This document shows positions 7,966 to 15,893 of a stretch of 64,000 nucleotides of DNA, in pieces; position 1 is the stretch's first letter, and each line of letters starts with the position of its first letter. A model generated the notes under the pieces. The model saw nothing but the letters and a program-made list of their open reading frames with translations, searched no databases and was not told where the DNA came from. Origin of the DNA: Streptomyces tubercidicus (GTDB lineage Bacteria; Actinomycetota; Actinomycetes; Streptomycetales; Streptomycetaceae); the NCBI RefSeq assembly GCF_027497495.1, contig NZ_CP114205.1:6572001-6636000 (forward strand), given 5' to 3'. Position numbers and translations under genes: made by a program.

Positions 7966-9291
7966 ATGAGTGAGTCGCAGCCGGAACGGCGGGTCACCGG
8001 TGAGGACGAGGTGGTCGATCTGTGCCGGGATCTGATCAGGATGGACACCAGCAACTACGGCGATCACTCGGGGCCGGGGGAGCGGGCAGCGGCCGAATAC
8101 GTCGCGGAGAAGCTCGCCGAGGTCGGGCTGGAGCCGCAGATCTTCGAGTCCCACAAGGGCCGGGCCTCGACCGTCGCGCGGATCGAGGGCGAGGACCGCT
8201 CGCGGCCGGGGCTGCTGATCCACGGCCATACCGATGTCGTCCCGGCCAATGCCGACGACTGGACGCATCACCCCTTCTCCGGTGAGATCGCCGACGGCTG
8301 TGTCTGGGGCCGTGGCGCGGTCGACATGAAGGACATGGACGCGATGACGCTGGCGGTCGTCCGGGACCGGCTGCGCAGCGGCCGTAAGCCGCCGCGGGAC
8401 ATCGTGCTGGCGTTCCTCGCGGACGAGGAGGCGGGCGGCACCTACGGCGCGCGCTGGCTCGTCGACCACCATCCGCACCTCTTCGAGGGCGTCACGGAGG
8501 CGATCAGCGAGGTCGGCGGCTTCTCCTTCACCGTCAATGAGCAGGTGCGGCTCTATCTCATCGAGACGGCCCAGAAGGGCATGCACTGGATGAAGCTGAC
8601 CGTGGACGGCAACGCCGGACACGGTTCGATGATCCACAAGGACAACGCCATCACCGAACTGTCCGAGGCCGTCGGGCGGTTGGGGCGGTACGAGTTCCCG
8701 GTGCGGGTCACGAAGACCCTGCGGTCCTTCCTCGATCAGCTCGGGGACGCGCTGGGCACCGAGCTCGACCCGGAGGACATGGACGCCACGCTGGCGAAGC
8801 TCGGCGGTATCGCCAAGCTGATCGGCGCCTCGCTCAAGAACACCGCCAATCCCACGCAGCTGGGCGCCGGTTACAAGGTCAACGTCATCCCGGGACAGGC
8901 CACCGCCCATGTCGACGGCCGGTTCCTGCCGGGCTACGAGGAGGAGTTCCTGGCCGACGTGGACCGGCTCCTGGGCCCGCGGGTCAAGCGCGAGGACGTG
9001 CATGCGGACAAGGCGCTGGAGACCACCTTCGACGGGGCCCTGGTCCAGGCGATGCAGTCGGCGCTGCAGGCCGAGGATCCCATCGCGCGGGCGGTGCCGT
9101 ACATGCTCTCCGCCGGTACGGACGCCAAGTCCTTCGACGATCTCGGGATCCGCGGATTCGGCTTTGCCCCGCTGAAGCTGCCGCCGGAGCTGGATTTCGC
9201 AGGGATGTTCCACGGTGTGGATGAGCGAGTGCCGGTGGACGGACTGAAGTTCGGGGTGCGGGTGCTCGATCGGTTCATCGAACAGAGCTGA
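7966..9291 (+). CDS. M20/M25/M40 family metallopeptidase (dipeptidase/deacylase type)
   Basis: This 441-residue cytosolic hydrolase has the M20 catalytic layout: LIHGHTDVVP supplies the first metal His and bridging Asp, DMKDMDAM follows, DEEAGG carries the general-base and metal Glu, and a dimerisation lid spans roughly 200-330. Enzymes of this family remove amino acids or acyl groups from peptides and N-acyl amino acids with two zinc ions. The exact substrate cannot be read from sequence. A GTG 16 codons upstream is possible, but the ATG at 7966 follows GAGCGAGG at good spacing and begins where homologous N-termini would. The gene stands alone upstream of the chaplins. Confidence 0.9.
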   Translation: MSESQPERRVTGEDEVVDLCRDLIRMDTSNYGDHSGPGERAAAEYVAEKLAEVGLEPQIFESHKGRASTVARIEGEDRSRPGLLIHGHTDVVPANADDWTHHPFSGEIADGCVWGRGAVDMKDMDAMTLAVVRDRLRSGRKPPRDIVLAFLADEEAGGTYGARWLVDHHPHLFEGVTEAISEVGGFSFTVNEQVRLYLIETAQKGMHWMKLTVDGNAGHGSMIHKDNAITELSEAVGRLGRYEFPVRVTKTLRSFLDQLGDALGTELDPEDMDATLAKLGGIAKLIGASLKNTANPTQLGAGYKVNVIPGQATAHVDGRFLPGYEEEFLADVDRLLGPRVKREDVHADKALETTFDGALVQAMQSALQAEDPIARAVPYMLSAGTDAKSFDDLGIRGFGFAPLKLPPELDFAGMFHGVDERVPVDGLKFGVRVLDRFIEQS

Positions 9292-9433
9292 ATTCGGCGC
9301 GGATTTCCTGCCTTTCGCGCCGGCTTCGCTGAAACGAGTGAACGCGCCGATGTGTTCGTAGCTTGAACGGCATTTTCCTCGTTGCAGTCAGTGCGGTCCG
9401 CGGCTGGGATCGTATTGCCTACAAGGAGGAATA

Positions 9434-9667
9434 ATGATCAAGAAGGTCGTCGCGGCTGCGGCAGTCGCCGGTGGCGTCGTACTCGCCGGTGCGGGCCTGG
9501 CCGTTGCCGACTCGGGTGCCCAGGGCGCGGCCCTGAACTCCCCGGGTGCGGTGTCCGGCAACTCCGTTCAGGTGCCGGTCCAGGTCCCGGTGAACGCGTG
9601 CGGCAACACGATCTCCGTGGTCGGGCTGCTGAACCCCGCTTTCGGTGCCGGCTGCGTCAACAAGTGA
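9434..9667 (+). CDS. chpH: Short chaplin, ChpH-like
   Basis: A 77-residue secreted protein with a Sec signal peptide (about 1-26, cleaved after AVA-D) and one chaplin domain: NSPGAVSGNSVQVPV ... VNACGN ... GLLNPAFGAGC. The two chaplin cysteines are Cys56 and Cys74, which form the intramolecular disulphide in this family. Short chaplins self-assemble into amyloid fibrils on aerial hyphae and spores and lower surface tension. A strong ribosome site (AAGGAGGAA) precedes the ATG. It lies directly before a long two-domain chaplin, the arrangement known for chpH and chpC in Streptomyces. Expression during development is expected from the family but not visible here. Confidence 0.93.
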   Translation: MIKKVVAAAAVAGGVVLAGAGLAVADSGAQGAALNSPGAVSGNSVQVPVQVPVNACGNTISVVGLLNPAFGAGCVNK

Positions 9668-9720
9668 CCTTCTGACGTCCTTTGGCGTTGTATTTACACC
9701 CGTAAGGGGCTGACTCGGCT

Positions 9721-9754
9721 CGGCTCCGGAGGCGTATCACGCAATCCGGAGCCG
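9721..9754 (+). terminator. Hairpin after chpH
   Basis: A 9-bp inverted repeat, CGGCTCCGG (9721-9729) and CCGGAGCCG (9746-9754), lies between the two chaplin genes. There is no real T run, so termination strength is uncertain. It suggests chpH can be transcribed separately from chpC. Confidence 0.5.
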
Positions 9755-9839
9755 CTGGGTATTTCGGCGGGCGGGTGGATCTTTCCGAAGACCGCCACTC
9801 GTCCGTATTCCTGTAAGGCACTAGGCAGGGGAACAACCT

Positions 9840-10631
9840 ATGAGACAGGTCGCACGAAAGGGCCTGATCACCGTGGCCGCCGCCAGTGGCGTACTCGCCA
9901 TGGCCGCCGGCTACGCACAGGCCGACGCGGGAGCCGCCGGAGGGGCGGCGAATTCGCCGGGCGTGGGATCCGGCAACAACGTTCAGGTACCGGTCCATGT
10001 GCCGGTGAACGCCTGCGGTAACACCGTCAATGTCGTCGGGCTGCTGAACCCCGCGTTCGGCAACAACTGCGCCAACGGCGGCGGCGGGCACCAAGGTGGC
10101 CACCACCAGGGCGGCCACCACCAGGGCGGGCACACGGGCGCCGGCGCGGCCGGCGGCGCGTCGAACTCGCCAGGTGTCGTGTCGGGCAACAATGTCCAGG
10201 CTCCGGTCGACGTACCGGTCAACGCCTGTGGCAACCAGGTCTCGGGCGGCGGGCTGCTGAACCCGGCCTTCGGCAACAACTGCGCCAACGGGTCCTCGTC
10301 GACCCCGGCCAGGCCGCACCACCCGGGTAATCCGCACCACCCGGGCAAGCCGCACGAGCCGGGCAAGCCGCACCACCCGGGCAAGCCGCACCACCCCGGC
10401 AAGCCGCACCACCCCGGTAAGCCCCACCAGCCGGGCAAGCCGGGCCAGCAGACTCCGCACAAGCCGGGGACGAAGCCGCAGGCGCCCAGCCAGCAGGTGA
10501 CGCCCTCCAAGCCCGTCGGGCACCTCGCCCAGACCGGCGCGGGGTCGGTCGGCTACGCGGTTCCGGCCGCGGCCGGGATGCTGCTCGGTGGCGCCTTGAT
10601 CTACCGCAAGGCGCGTACCGCCCGCCGGTGA
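9840..10631 (+). CDS. chpC: Long chaplin with sortase signal, ChpC-like
   Basis: This 263-residue surface protein has a signal peptide (about 1-29) and two chaplin domains at about 38-78 (Cys59, Cys77) and 109-150 (Cys130, Cys148), joined by a GGHHQ-repeat linker. A long Pro/His/Lys/Gly spacer of HHPGKP-type units (about 157-202) follows. The end is a cell-wall sorting signal: LAQTG at 229-233, a hydrophobic helix and a basic tail (RKARTARR). Long chaplins are anchored covalently to peptidoglycan by class E sortases, which recognise LAxTG, and are thought to anchor or nucleate short-chaplin fibrils. The His-rich spacer is notable and may bind metal or span the wall; that is inference. Confidence 0.93.
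   Translation: MRQVARKGLITVAAASGVLAMAAGYAQADAGAAGGAANSPGVGSGNNVQVPVHVPVNACGNTVNVVGLLNPAFGNNCANGGGGHQGGHHQGGHHQGGHTGAGAAGGASNSPGVVSGNNVQAPVDVPVNACGNQVSGGGLLNPAFGNNCANGSSSTPARPHHPGNPHHPGKPHEPGKPHHPGKPHHPGKPHHPGKPHQPGKPGQQTPHKPGTKPQAPSQQVTPSKPVGHLAQTGAGSVGYAVPAAAGMLLGGALIYRKARTARR
10122..10440 (+). repeat. In-frame tandem repeats within chpC
   Basis: Two short repeat tracts lie inside the gene: a GGCCACCACCAGG-type repeat encoding GGHHQ just before the second chaplin domain (it begins slightly upstream, near 10080), and an 18-bp repeat encoding HHPGKP near 10315-10440. The copies are nearly identical in DNA, so copy number probably varies between strains by slippage. Confidence 0.7.
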
Positions 10632-10664
10632 CCAGCAGCAGATAGCGCACCGGCAGCTCACCGG

Positions 10665-10690
10665 GCGGGCCCCGTCTCGACGGGGCCCGC
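10665..10690 (+). terminator. Terminator between convergent chpC and DUF5703 genes
   Basis: A perfect 10-bp stem, GCGGGCCCCG (10665-10674) and CGGGGCCCGC (10681-10690), with a 6-nt loop, followed on the plus strand by TCTGCTGTGTTC. It serves chpC and probably the opposing gene. Confidence 0.75.
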
Positions 10691-10717
10691 TCTGCTGTGT
10701 TCAGCCCCCGGTGGCGC

Positions 10718-10906
10718 TCACCACGTGGCGCGGAGCTGGCGGATGATCCGGCGGCGCAGCCGCACCTTACGGCTCCCGTCCGGGTTCAGGCGCAGTCGGT
10801 CCAACTCCCAGTGCCCGTACTCGGCATGGTCGGTCAGCAGGCGTGTGGCGGCCTTCCGGGAGACTCCCCGGGGCACATACACATCGCAGAATTCGTATTC
10901 CGGCAT
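10718..10906 (-). CDS. DUF5703 family small protein
   Basis: A 62-residue protein (EYEFCDVYVPRGVSRKAATR at its N-terminus) with a basic C-terminus (RKVRLRRRIIRQL). It is a small conserved actinobacterial protein of unknown function. It diverges from the next gene across 47 bp and converges on chpC. No catalytic motif or membrane segment is visible; the arginine-rich end could bind nucleic acid, but that is speculation. Confidence 0.75.
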   Translation of the reverse strand: MPEYEFCDVYVPRGVSRKAATRLLTDHAEYGHWELDRLRLNPDGSRKVRLRRRIIRQLRATW

Positions 10907-10953
10907 CGCATCTATTGTGCGGGACCGGCCCCGGTACGGATAGCGTCTGCACT

Positions 10954-11634
10954 ATGTCTGATGCTGCGCAGCCTTCCGCTGCCGAGGTACGTGCCGCCGC
11001 CGAGGCGGTCAAAGCCGCGCTGGACCGTCACCTCGACGCGGTCGAACGCCGCTCGGGGCAGGACGATCCGGCCGTGTACGCCGCGTTCGACGAGCTCGCC
11101 GCGGCGGCTGAGGTCTATGACGAGCTGCTCTACGACACCTACGACGAGGTCACCCCCTTCGAGATCCCCGGAAACGAGGCGCTGCCCGCATACGCGGGCC
11201 CGGAAGAGCCCAGTGCGCTGAGCGTGCTGATCCGGCGCGACTACACCGTCGCCGCGCCGCAGCGACTGCTGCATCAGGCGCAGCGCATCGCCGATCTTGA
11301 TCCGGACGCCGCCGATGAGGCGGCGGTCAGCGGCGCCGATGCCGCCGCGGTCGTCGGCACCAGCGTGCATGCGGCGCTCGGTGTGCTCTTCGGGGAGTTC
11401 GAACCGGACGAGATCGCCTCCCGGCACAAGGAGTTCGGCCTGGAGGAGGGCGACTCCACGCTGTGGGTGGCGGCCGCCGACGATCCGGCCGAGCCGGGGG
11501 AGTGGCTGTCCGCCCCCTTCGACCAGGCGGATCCCCAGCGGGTGGTGTGCCGCTTCGATGTCAGCGCGGTCTTCGACGAGGAACTGGAACCGGGCGAGGA
11601 CGATCTGACGGAGCCGCTCGACCACGAACGGTGA
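10954..11634 (+). CDS. Conserved hypothetical acidic protein
   Basis: A 226-residue soluble, strongly acidic protein with many Glu/Asp/Ala residues and no signal or membrane segment. It begins with a helical region (AEVRAAAEAVKAALDRHLDA) and ends in an acidic tail (ELEPGEDDLTEPL). No recognised domain. The frame stays open 37 codons further upstream, but those codons antisense the DUF5703 gene, so the ATG at 10954 is chosen. The divergent pairing with DUF5703 suggests a shared promoter region. Confidence 0.8.
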   Translation: MSDAAQPSAAEVRAAAEAVKAALDRHLDAVERRSGQDDPAVYAAFDELAAAAEVYDELLYDTYDEVTPFEIPGNEALPAYAGPEEPSALSVLIRRDYTVAAPQRLLHQAQRIADLDPDAADEAAVSGADAAAVVGTSVHAALGVLFGEFEPDEIASRHKEFGLEEGDSTLWVAAADDPAEPGEWLSAPFDQADPQRVVCRFDVSAVFDEELEPGEDDLTEPLDHER

Positions 11635-11710
11635 GGGGGCGGGGGCGTACGGGCCGCGCGGCCGTGTGCCGCACCGGCGTCTCCCCCCTGATCCGTCTGA
11701 TCCGTGTACG

Positions 11711-11758
11711 CCGCTGCCCCGGACCGTCGCATCACTTGCGGACGGGCCGGGGCAGCGG
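11711..11758 (+). terminator. Terminator between convergent genes
   Basis: A 12-bp inverted repeat, CCGCTGCCCCGG (11711-11722) and CCGGGGCAGCGG (11747-11758), lies between the hypothetical gene and the 3' end of the RecD-like gene. A short direct repeat (CCATGGGCTCAGC) also occurs twice between 11828 and 11876. Confidence 0.65.
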
Positions 11759-11870
11759 CGTGTCAGGGGCCGGCAGCGGTGCCACAGGCCGTACGGGCCG
11801 AATGACCCGTGCGGTGGGGGCCCGGGGCCATGGGCTCAGCGCCGTGTGGCGGGAGCCGAGGCCCATGGGC

Positions 11871-14786
11871 TCAGCCGTCCGCCGACGGTTCCTCGGCGGT
11901 CTGTGCGCTCTGCTGGAGCAGGCTGCGCAGCCGGGTGGTGCGCTCCTTCACGGGCACCTCGGTGACCGCGCGGGCCAGCGCCTGGTCGGCGCCCTGGACC
12001 ACTGACAGATGGCGTTCGCCGCGGCTGAAGGCGGTGTAGACCCAGGCGCGGGTCAGGCCGCCGGTGGCGTCCCCGGGCAGCACGACCACCACGGCGGGCC
12101 AGCGCGTCCCGGCCGCCTGGTGGGCGGTGAGCGCCCAGCCGTGGCGTACGGCTCCCGTGCCGACCTGCTCGCGGGGCACCACGACCGCGGTGCCGTCGCA
12201 GTCGAGGTGCAGCCCGGCGGCGTCCGCGCCGGTGACCGTGCCGGGGACCGTGCGCCCGGGGGCCGGGGCGTAGGCCACGCGGTCACCGGGGTCGAAGCCG
12301 CCGAACCGGCCGGGGCCGGGGTTGAGCCGCTCCTTGAGGGCGGCGTTGAGCGCGCGGGTGCCGGCCGCGCCGCCGTGGCCGACCGTGATGACCTGCGTGT
12401 GGTCCGCGGGGACGCCGAGCGCCCGGGGTACGGAGTCGGCGACCAGCTGGACGGTGCGGTGCACCGCCTCACCGGGATCCCGCACCGGGACGATCACCAC
12501 CTCCTTGCCGGGCGCCTCGACCTGGCTCAGCTCCCCGATGCCGATGCCCGACACCAGCTCGCCGATCGGGCCGAAGTCCGGGGTACGGGAGGCGATCTGC
12601 GGGCAGAAACGGGCCGCGAGCAGATCGGCGAACAGCCGGCCGGGACCGGCGGACCACAGCACGCCCGGATCGCCGCTGAGCACCAGCCGGGTCCCGTCGG
12701 TCAGCGACTCGACGAGCAGCGCGGCGGTCTCCAGATCGAGCTGCGGGGCGTCCAGCACGACCAGCAGATCGAGCGCGAGCGCCCCGTCCGCGTCCCGCCC
12801 CGGCCCCTCCCGACCGGACAGCAGCCCGGAGACGGTCACGGCTGCGGCGGCGGGGTCGGAGGTGCCGGTGGTCGGTGCGTCGGGCGTGCCGGCCGTGAGG
12901 TGTGCGGCCAGGCGGCGGCGGCCGTTCTCGGTGTGCGTGGCGCCGAAGGCCCGCAGGCCCAGTGAGCGGGCAGCGGCGATCAGCGCGGCCGGCTCGGCGC
13001 GGGCCGCCTCCGCGCCGGTGTGGGCCACCAGGCCGCTGTGTGCGGCGGCGCGGATCAGCTCGGCGGCCGACGGCGAGGGCGCGGCGGCTGCCACGGCCTC
13101 CCAGTCGGCGGCGGAGGGCCGGGCGGGCCGGGGGGCCGTGTCGCCGTCGGGGTGGGGGGCGGTGAGGGCGGTGGCGCTCGCTGCGGACGCGTCGGTGTTG
13201 TCGGCCAGTGGCTCCGCGTTGGCTGCCGGCTCTGCCTCGGCTACCGGCTCTGCTTCGGCTACTGCCTCTGCGTCGGCTGTGGCAGTCCCTTCTGCTACTG
13301 GCTCCGTGTCGGCCAGGGCATCCCCGTCGGTCGTGACATCGCCGTCTGCCGGGGCATTCCCGTCGGCCGTGGTGCCCCCATCCGCCGTGCCGCCCCCGCC
13401 GGCCCCGGCATCGCCTGCCTCGGGCGATGCCACGTCCTCCTCCGGAGCCGCCACCGCCTCGAAGGTGTTGAGGAGGCGGGCCAGGCCGTCGGCGACGCTC
13501 TCCTCGGCCATCGCGAAGCGGTCCAGGCCGAGCAGGATCCGGACGGGCTGCTCCTCCTCGTCGTCATCGCCCGTGGCCGGACGGGCCCGGCCGCCCGGCT
13601 CGTCGATCGCGTCCTGGAAGACCAGCACCGCACCGTCCGCGATGGCGGACTGCAGGGCGTCATCGGGGTCGGGCACCGCGCGCTGGGCCAGGGCCGCGCG
13701 CAGTGCGGCGGCCTCCAGGGCGGAGTGGCCCGCCACGGCGGCCTGTTCCAGGAGCCAGCTGACCAGGGCCTGTGCGCGCCGCTCGTCGCCCGGCCCGCAG
13801 GCGGGGCCCAGCAGCGCCCGTGCGAAACCGTCGGCCTGCTCGGGGCGGACCCCGGGCACACCGAGCAGCAGCCAGGGATCCTCGCTCAGTGCCTCGGCGG
13901 CCCGCTCACCCAGGACCTCCGCGGTCTGCTCGGCCAGCGCCTCGGGGGCGCCGCCCGCCGCGAGGACCTGCCGTACGCCCTCGACTCCGGGGACGGCCCG
14001 CACGGCGGGACGGGGAGCGGGGGCGGGGCCGGTGGGTGCCGGAGCGGCGGCCGGGCCCGTGGCGCCGCCATCCGGGACGCCCGGACGGGCCGGGCCGCCC
14101 GTGTCCTGTGCGGTGCGCTGCCGGGTCACCTCCGGGGCCGGGGCCGGGGCCGTGGGCCCGCCCTGCGGGGCGGCCTTGGCCGGTGGGGTGGCGGGTGCGG
14201 CCGACTTGGCGGGGCGGGGCGCCTCGTTGAAGAACGAAGCGGCCGAGCGCTCGCCGCTCTCCACGGCCCGCACGGCCGCCGCCAGCGCGTCCGCGGTCGC
14301 CTTGGCCGCCGCGGACGCCGGGCTCCCCTTCGCCGCGCCGGTGTCTGCGGCCTCGGAGGCCGGAGTGCCGGACCCCGCCTCGGAAGGCTGCGTGCCGGTC
14401 TCCGAGCCGGGAACGGGAACCCCTGCCCCCGAACCGGCCGCCGGAGCGCCGGTCTCCGCACCGGAAGCCGGAGTTTCGGCCTCCGCTCCAGGGGCCTCGT
14501 CCGCCTCCTCGCCCGCTGTGGAGTCCTCGCCGGGCACCTCCGCGCCGCCCGCCTTCGCGGCGTCCTCGCCGGGCACCTCCGCGCCGTTCGCCTTCGCGGC
14601 GTCCTCGCTGGATGCCACCGCGCCGCCCGGCACTGCGGCGCTGCCACCGGCCGCCACCGCGCCGCCCGGCGCCCCCGCCCCCTCCGGAGCCTGGGCCCCC
14701 GCCCCCTCCGGCATCTGGCCCCCCACACTGCCGGGTGCGGCCTCCTGTCCGGGCGGGGTTTCGCCGGCGAGGCGGTCGGTGCTCAC
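11871..14786 (-). CDS. RecD-like helicase-related protein without a recognisable P-loop
   Basis: A 971-residue protein. The first 250 residues are low-complexity Ala/Gly/Pro/Glu. Next come helix-hairpin-helix-like segments (VEGVRQVLAAGGAPEALAEQ, WLLLGVPGVRPEQADGFARA) as in RecD2 proteins, a second Ala/Asp/Thr-rich insert, then a C-terminal SF1 helicase-like half. Late motifs are visible: LLVVLDAPQLDLETAALL (motif II position), LVLSGDPGVLWSAGPG, VITVGHGG, and TAHQAAGTRWPAVVVVL with AWVYTAFSRGERHLSVV (motifs V/VI). No GxxGxGKT/S P-loop can be found, and motif II has Asp-Ala rather than Asp-Glu, so it may bind nucleic acid without unwinding it. Its ATG overlaps the stop of the upstream reductase gene by 4 bp, so the two are probably co-transcribed. 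Confidence 0.75.
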   Translation of the reverse strand: MSTDRLAGETPPGQEAAPGSVGGQMPEGAGAQAPEGAGAPGGAVAAGGSAAVPGGAVASSEDAAKANGAEVPGEDAAKAGGAEVPGEDSTAGEEADEAPGAEAETPASGAETGAPAAGSGAGVPVPGSETGTQPSEAGSGTPASEAADTGAAKGSPASAAAKATADALAAAVRAVESGERSAASFFNEAPRPAKSAAPATPPAKAAPQGGPTAPAPAPEVTRQRTAQDTGGPARPGVPDGGATGPAAAPAPTGPAPAPRPAVRAVPGVEGVRQVLAAGGAPEALAEQTAEVLGERAAEALSEDPWLLLGVPGVRPEQADGFARALLGPACGPGDERRAQALVSWLLEQAAVAGHSALEAAALRAALAQRAVPDPDDALQSAIADGAVLVFQDAIDEPGGRARPATGDDDEEEQPVRILLGLDRFAMAEESVADGLARLLNTFEAVAAPEEDVASPEAGDAGAGGGGTADGGTTADGNAPADGDVTTDGDALADTEPVAEGTATADAEAVAEAEPVAEAEPAANAEPLADNTDASAASATALTAPHPDGDTAPRPARPSAADWEAVAAAAPSPSAAELIRAAAHSGLVAHTGAEAARAEPAALIAAARSLGLRAFGATHTENGRRRLAAHLTAGTPDAPTTGTSDPAAAAVTVSGLLSGREGPGRDADGALALDLLVVLDAPQLDLETAALLVESLTDGTRLVLSGDPGVLWSAGPGRLFADLLAARFCPQIASRTPDFGPIGELVSGIGIGELSQVEAPGKEVVIVPVRDPGEAVHRTVQLVADSVPRALGVPADHTQVITVGHGGAAGTRALNAALKERLNPGPGRFGGFDPGDRVAYAPAPGRTVPGTVTGADAAGLHLDCDGTAVVVPREQVGTGAVRHGWALTAHQAAGTRWPAVVVVLPGDATGGLTRAWVYTAFSRGERHLSVVQGADQALARAVTEVPVKERTTRLRSLLQQSAQTAEEPSADG

Positions 14787-15766
14787 AGCGTGCTCCAGTC
14801 GTGATCGGGGTAGTGGTGCACCGGTGCTGAAACATCGTCCAGCGCCCGGCGGATCTCGTCAGGAAGACTAAGGGTCTCCACTGACAATGCGGCTCTGAGC
14901 TGCTGCGCTGTGCGGGCGCCCAGGATCGGCGCGGTCACGCCGGGGCGGTCGCGGACCCAGGAGAGCGCGACCTGGAGCGGGGTGACGGCCAGTCCGTCGG
15001 CGGCGGTGGTGACCGCTTCGACGACCCGGCTCGCGGTCTCGTCGAGATACGGCGCGACGAACGCCGCCAGATGCTCCGAGGCCCCCCGGGAATCGGCCGG
15101 GGTCCCATGGCGGTACTTGCCGGTCAGCACTCCCCGGCCGAGCGGCGACGACGGCAGCAGGCCGATGCCCAGATCGAGCGCCGCGGGCAGCACCTCCCGC
15201 TCGATGCCGCGCTGCAGGAGGGAGTACTCCATCTGGGTGCTCGCGAGACGGGTGCGGACACCGGGCGCCGCGAGCTGCCAGGTGCCGGCCTTGGCGAGCT
15301 GCCAGCCGGAGAAGTTCGTCAGCCCCACATAGCGCGCCCGGCCGCTCGTAACGGCGAGGTCGAGGGCCTGCAGCGTCTCCTCCAGCGGCGTCTGAGGATC
15401 GAAGGCGTGCAGCTGCCACAGGTCGACGTAGTCGGTGCCCAGCCGCTCCAGGGAGGCGTCCAGGGCGGCGAGAAGATGGCGCCGGGAGCCGTCGACCCGG
15501 CGGTCCGCCTCCAGGACGCTGCCGGCCTTGGTGGCGATCACCAGATCCTCGCGCGAAACGAGCTCTTCCGTCAGCCGGCCCAAGAGGTATTCGGCGCCGC
15601 CGTCGGCGTAGATGTCGGCGGTGTCCACGAGGCTGCCGCCGGCCTCCCAGAACACCTTGAGCTGGTCGGCGGCTTCCTGCTCGTCCGTGTCACGGGCCCA
15701 GGTCAGGGTGCCGAGCCCGAGCCGGGTCACGCGCAGGCCCGTACGGCCGAGGTGCCTTTGCTCCAT
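14783..15766 (-). CDS. Aldo/keto reductase
   Basis: A 327-residue NAD(P)H-dependent reductase with a TIM-barrel fold. Visible features are the N-terminal HLGRTGLRVTRLGLGT, the catalytic Asp/Tyr region DTADIYADGGAE, Lys in IATKAGS, the LWQLHAFD strand, and a C-terminal cofactor loop (PILGARTAQQL). It resembles the YajO/Tas-like AKR group; the substrate is unknown. The ATG at 15766 matches the family start; longer in-frame starts run over the divergent gene. It heads a two-gene unit with the RecD-like protein and diverges from the LLM oxidoreductase across 127 bp. Confidence 0.9.
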   Translation of the reverse strand: MEQRHLGRTGLRVTRLGLGTLTWARDTDEQEAADQLKVFWEAGGSLVDTADIYADGGAEYLLGRLTEELVSREDLVIATKAGSVLEADRRVDGSRRHLLAALDASLERLGTDYVDLWQLHAFDPQTPLEETLQALDLAVTSGRARYVGLTNFSGWQLAKAGTWQLAAPGVRTRLASTQMEYSLLQRGIEREVLPAALDLGIGLLPSSPLGRGVLTGKYRHGTPADSRGASEHLAAFVAPYLDETASRVVEAVTTAADGLAVTPLQVALSWVRDRPGVTAPILGARTAQQLRAALSVETLSLPDEIRRALDDVSAPVHHYPDHDWSTL

Positions 15767-15893
15767 GGGCGTTGAGATTACTGGGCGACAGCCCGCATCA
15801 GGGGACCTGTGGACAACCCGCCGATGACAGCCGACGCGACGGGGGACTACAGTCCCCGGAACAGCGACGTTACTGATGGGTAAGGGGAGCGGC

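Noticed and set aside
7729..9213. A 494-codon minus-strand frame over the M20 peptidase gene
   Set aside because: The opposite strand encodes a complete M20 enzyme; this frame has no family features.
10080..10440. Regular short repeats resembling a CRISPR array
   Set aside because: The repeats are in frame inside chpC, encode GGHHQ and HHPGKP, and have no unique spacers.
12322..14871. Long plus-strand frame opposite the RecD-like gene
   Set aside because: Low-complexity Ala/Ser/Arg shadow of the real gene with no motifs.
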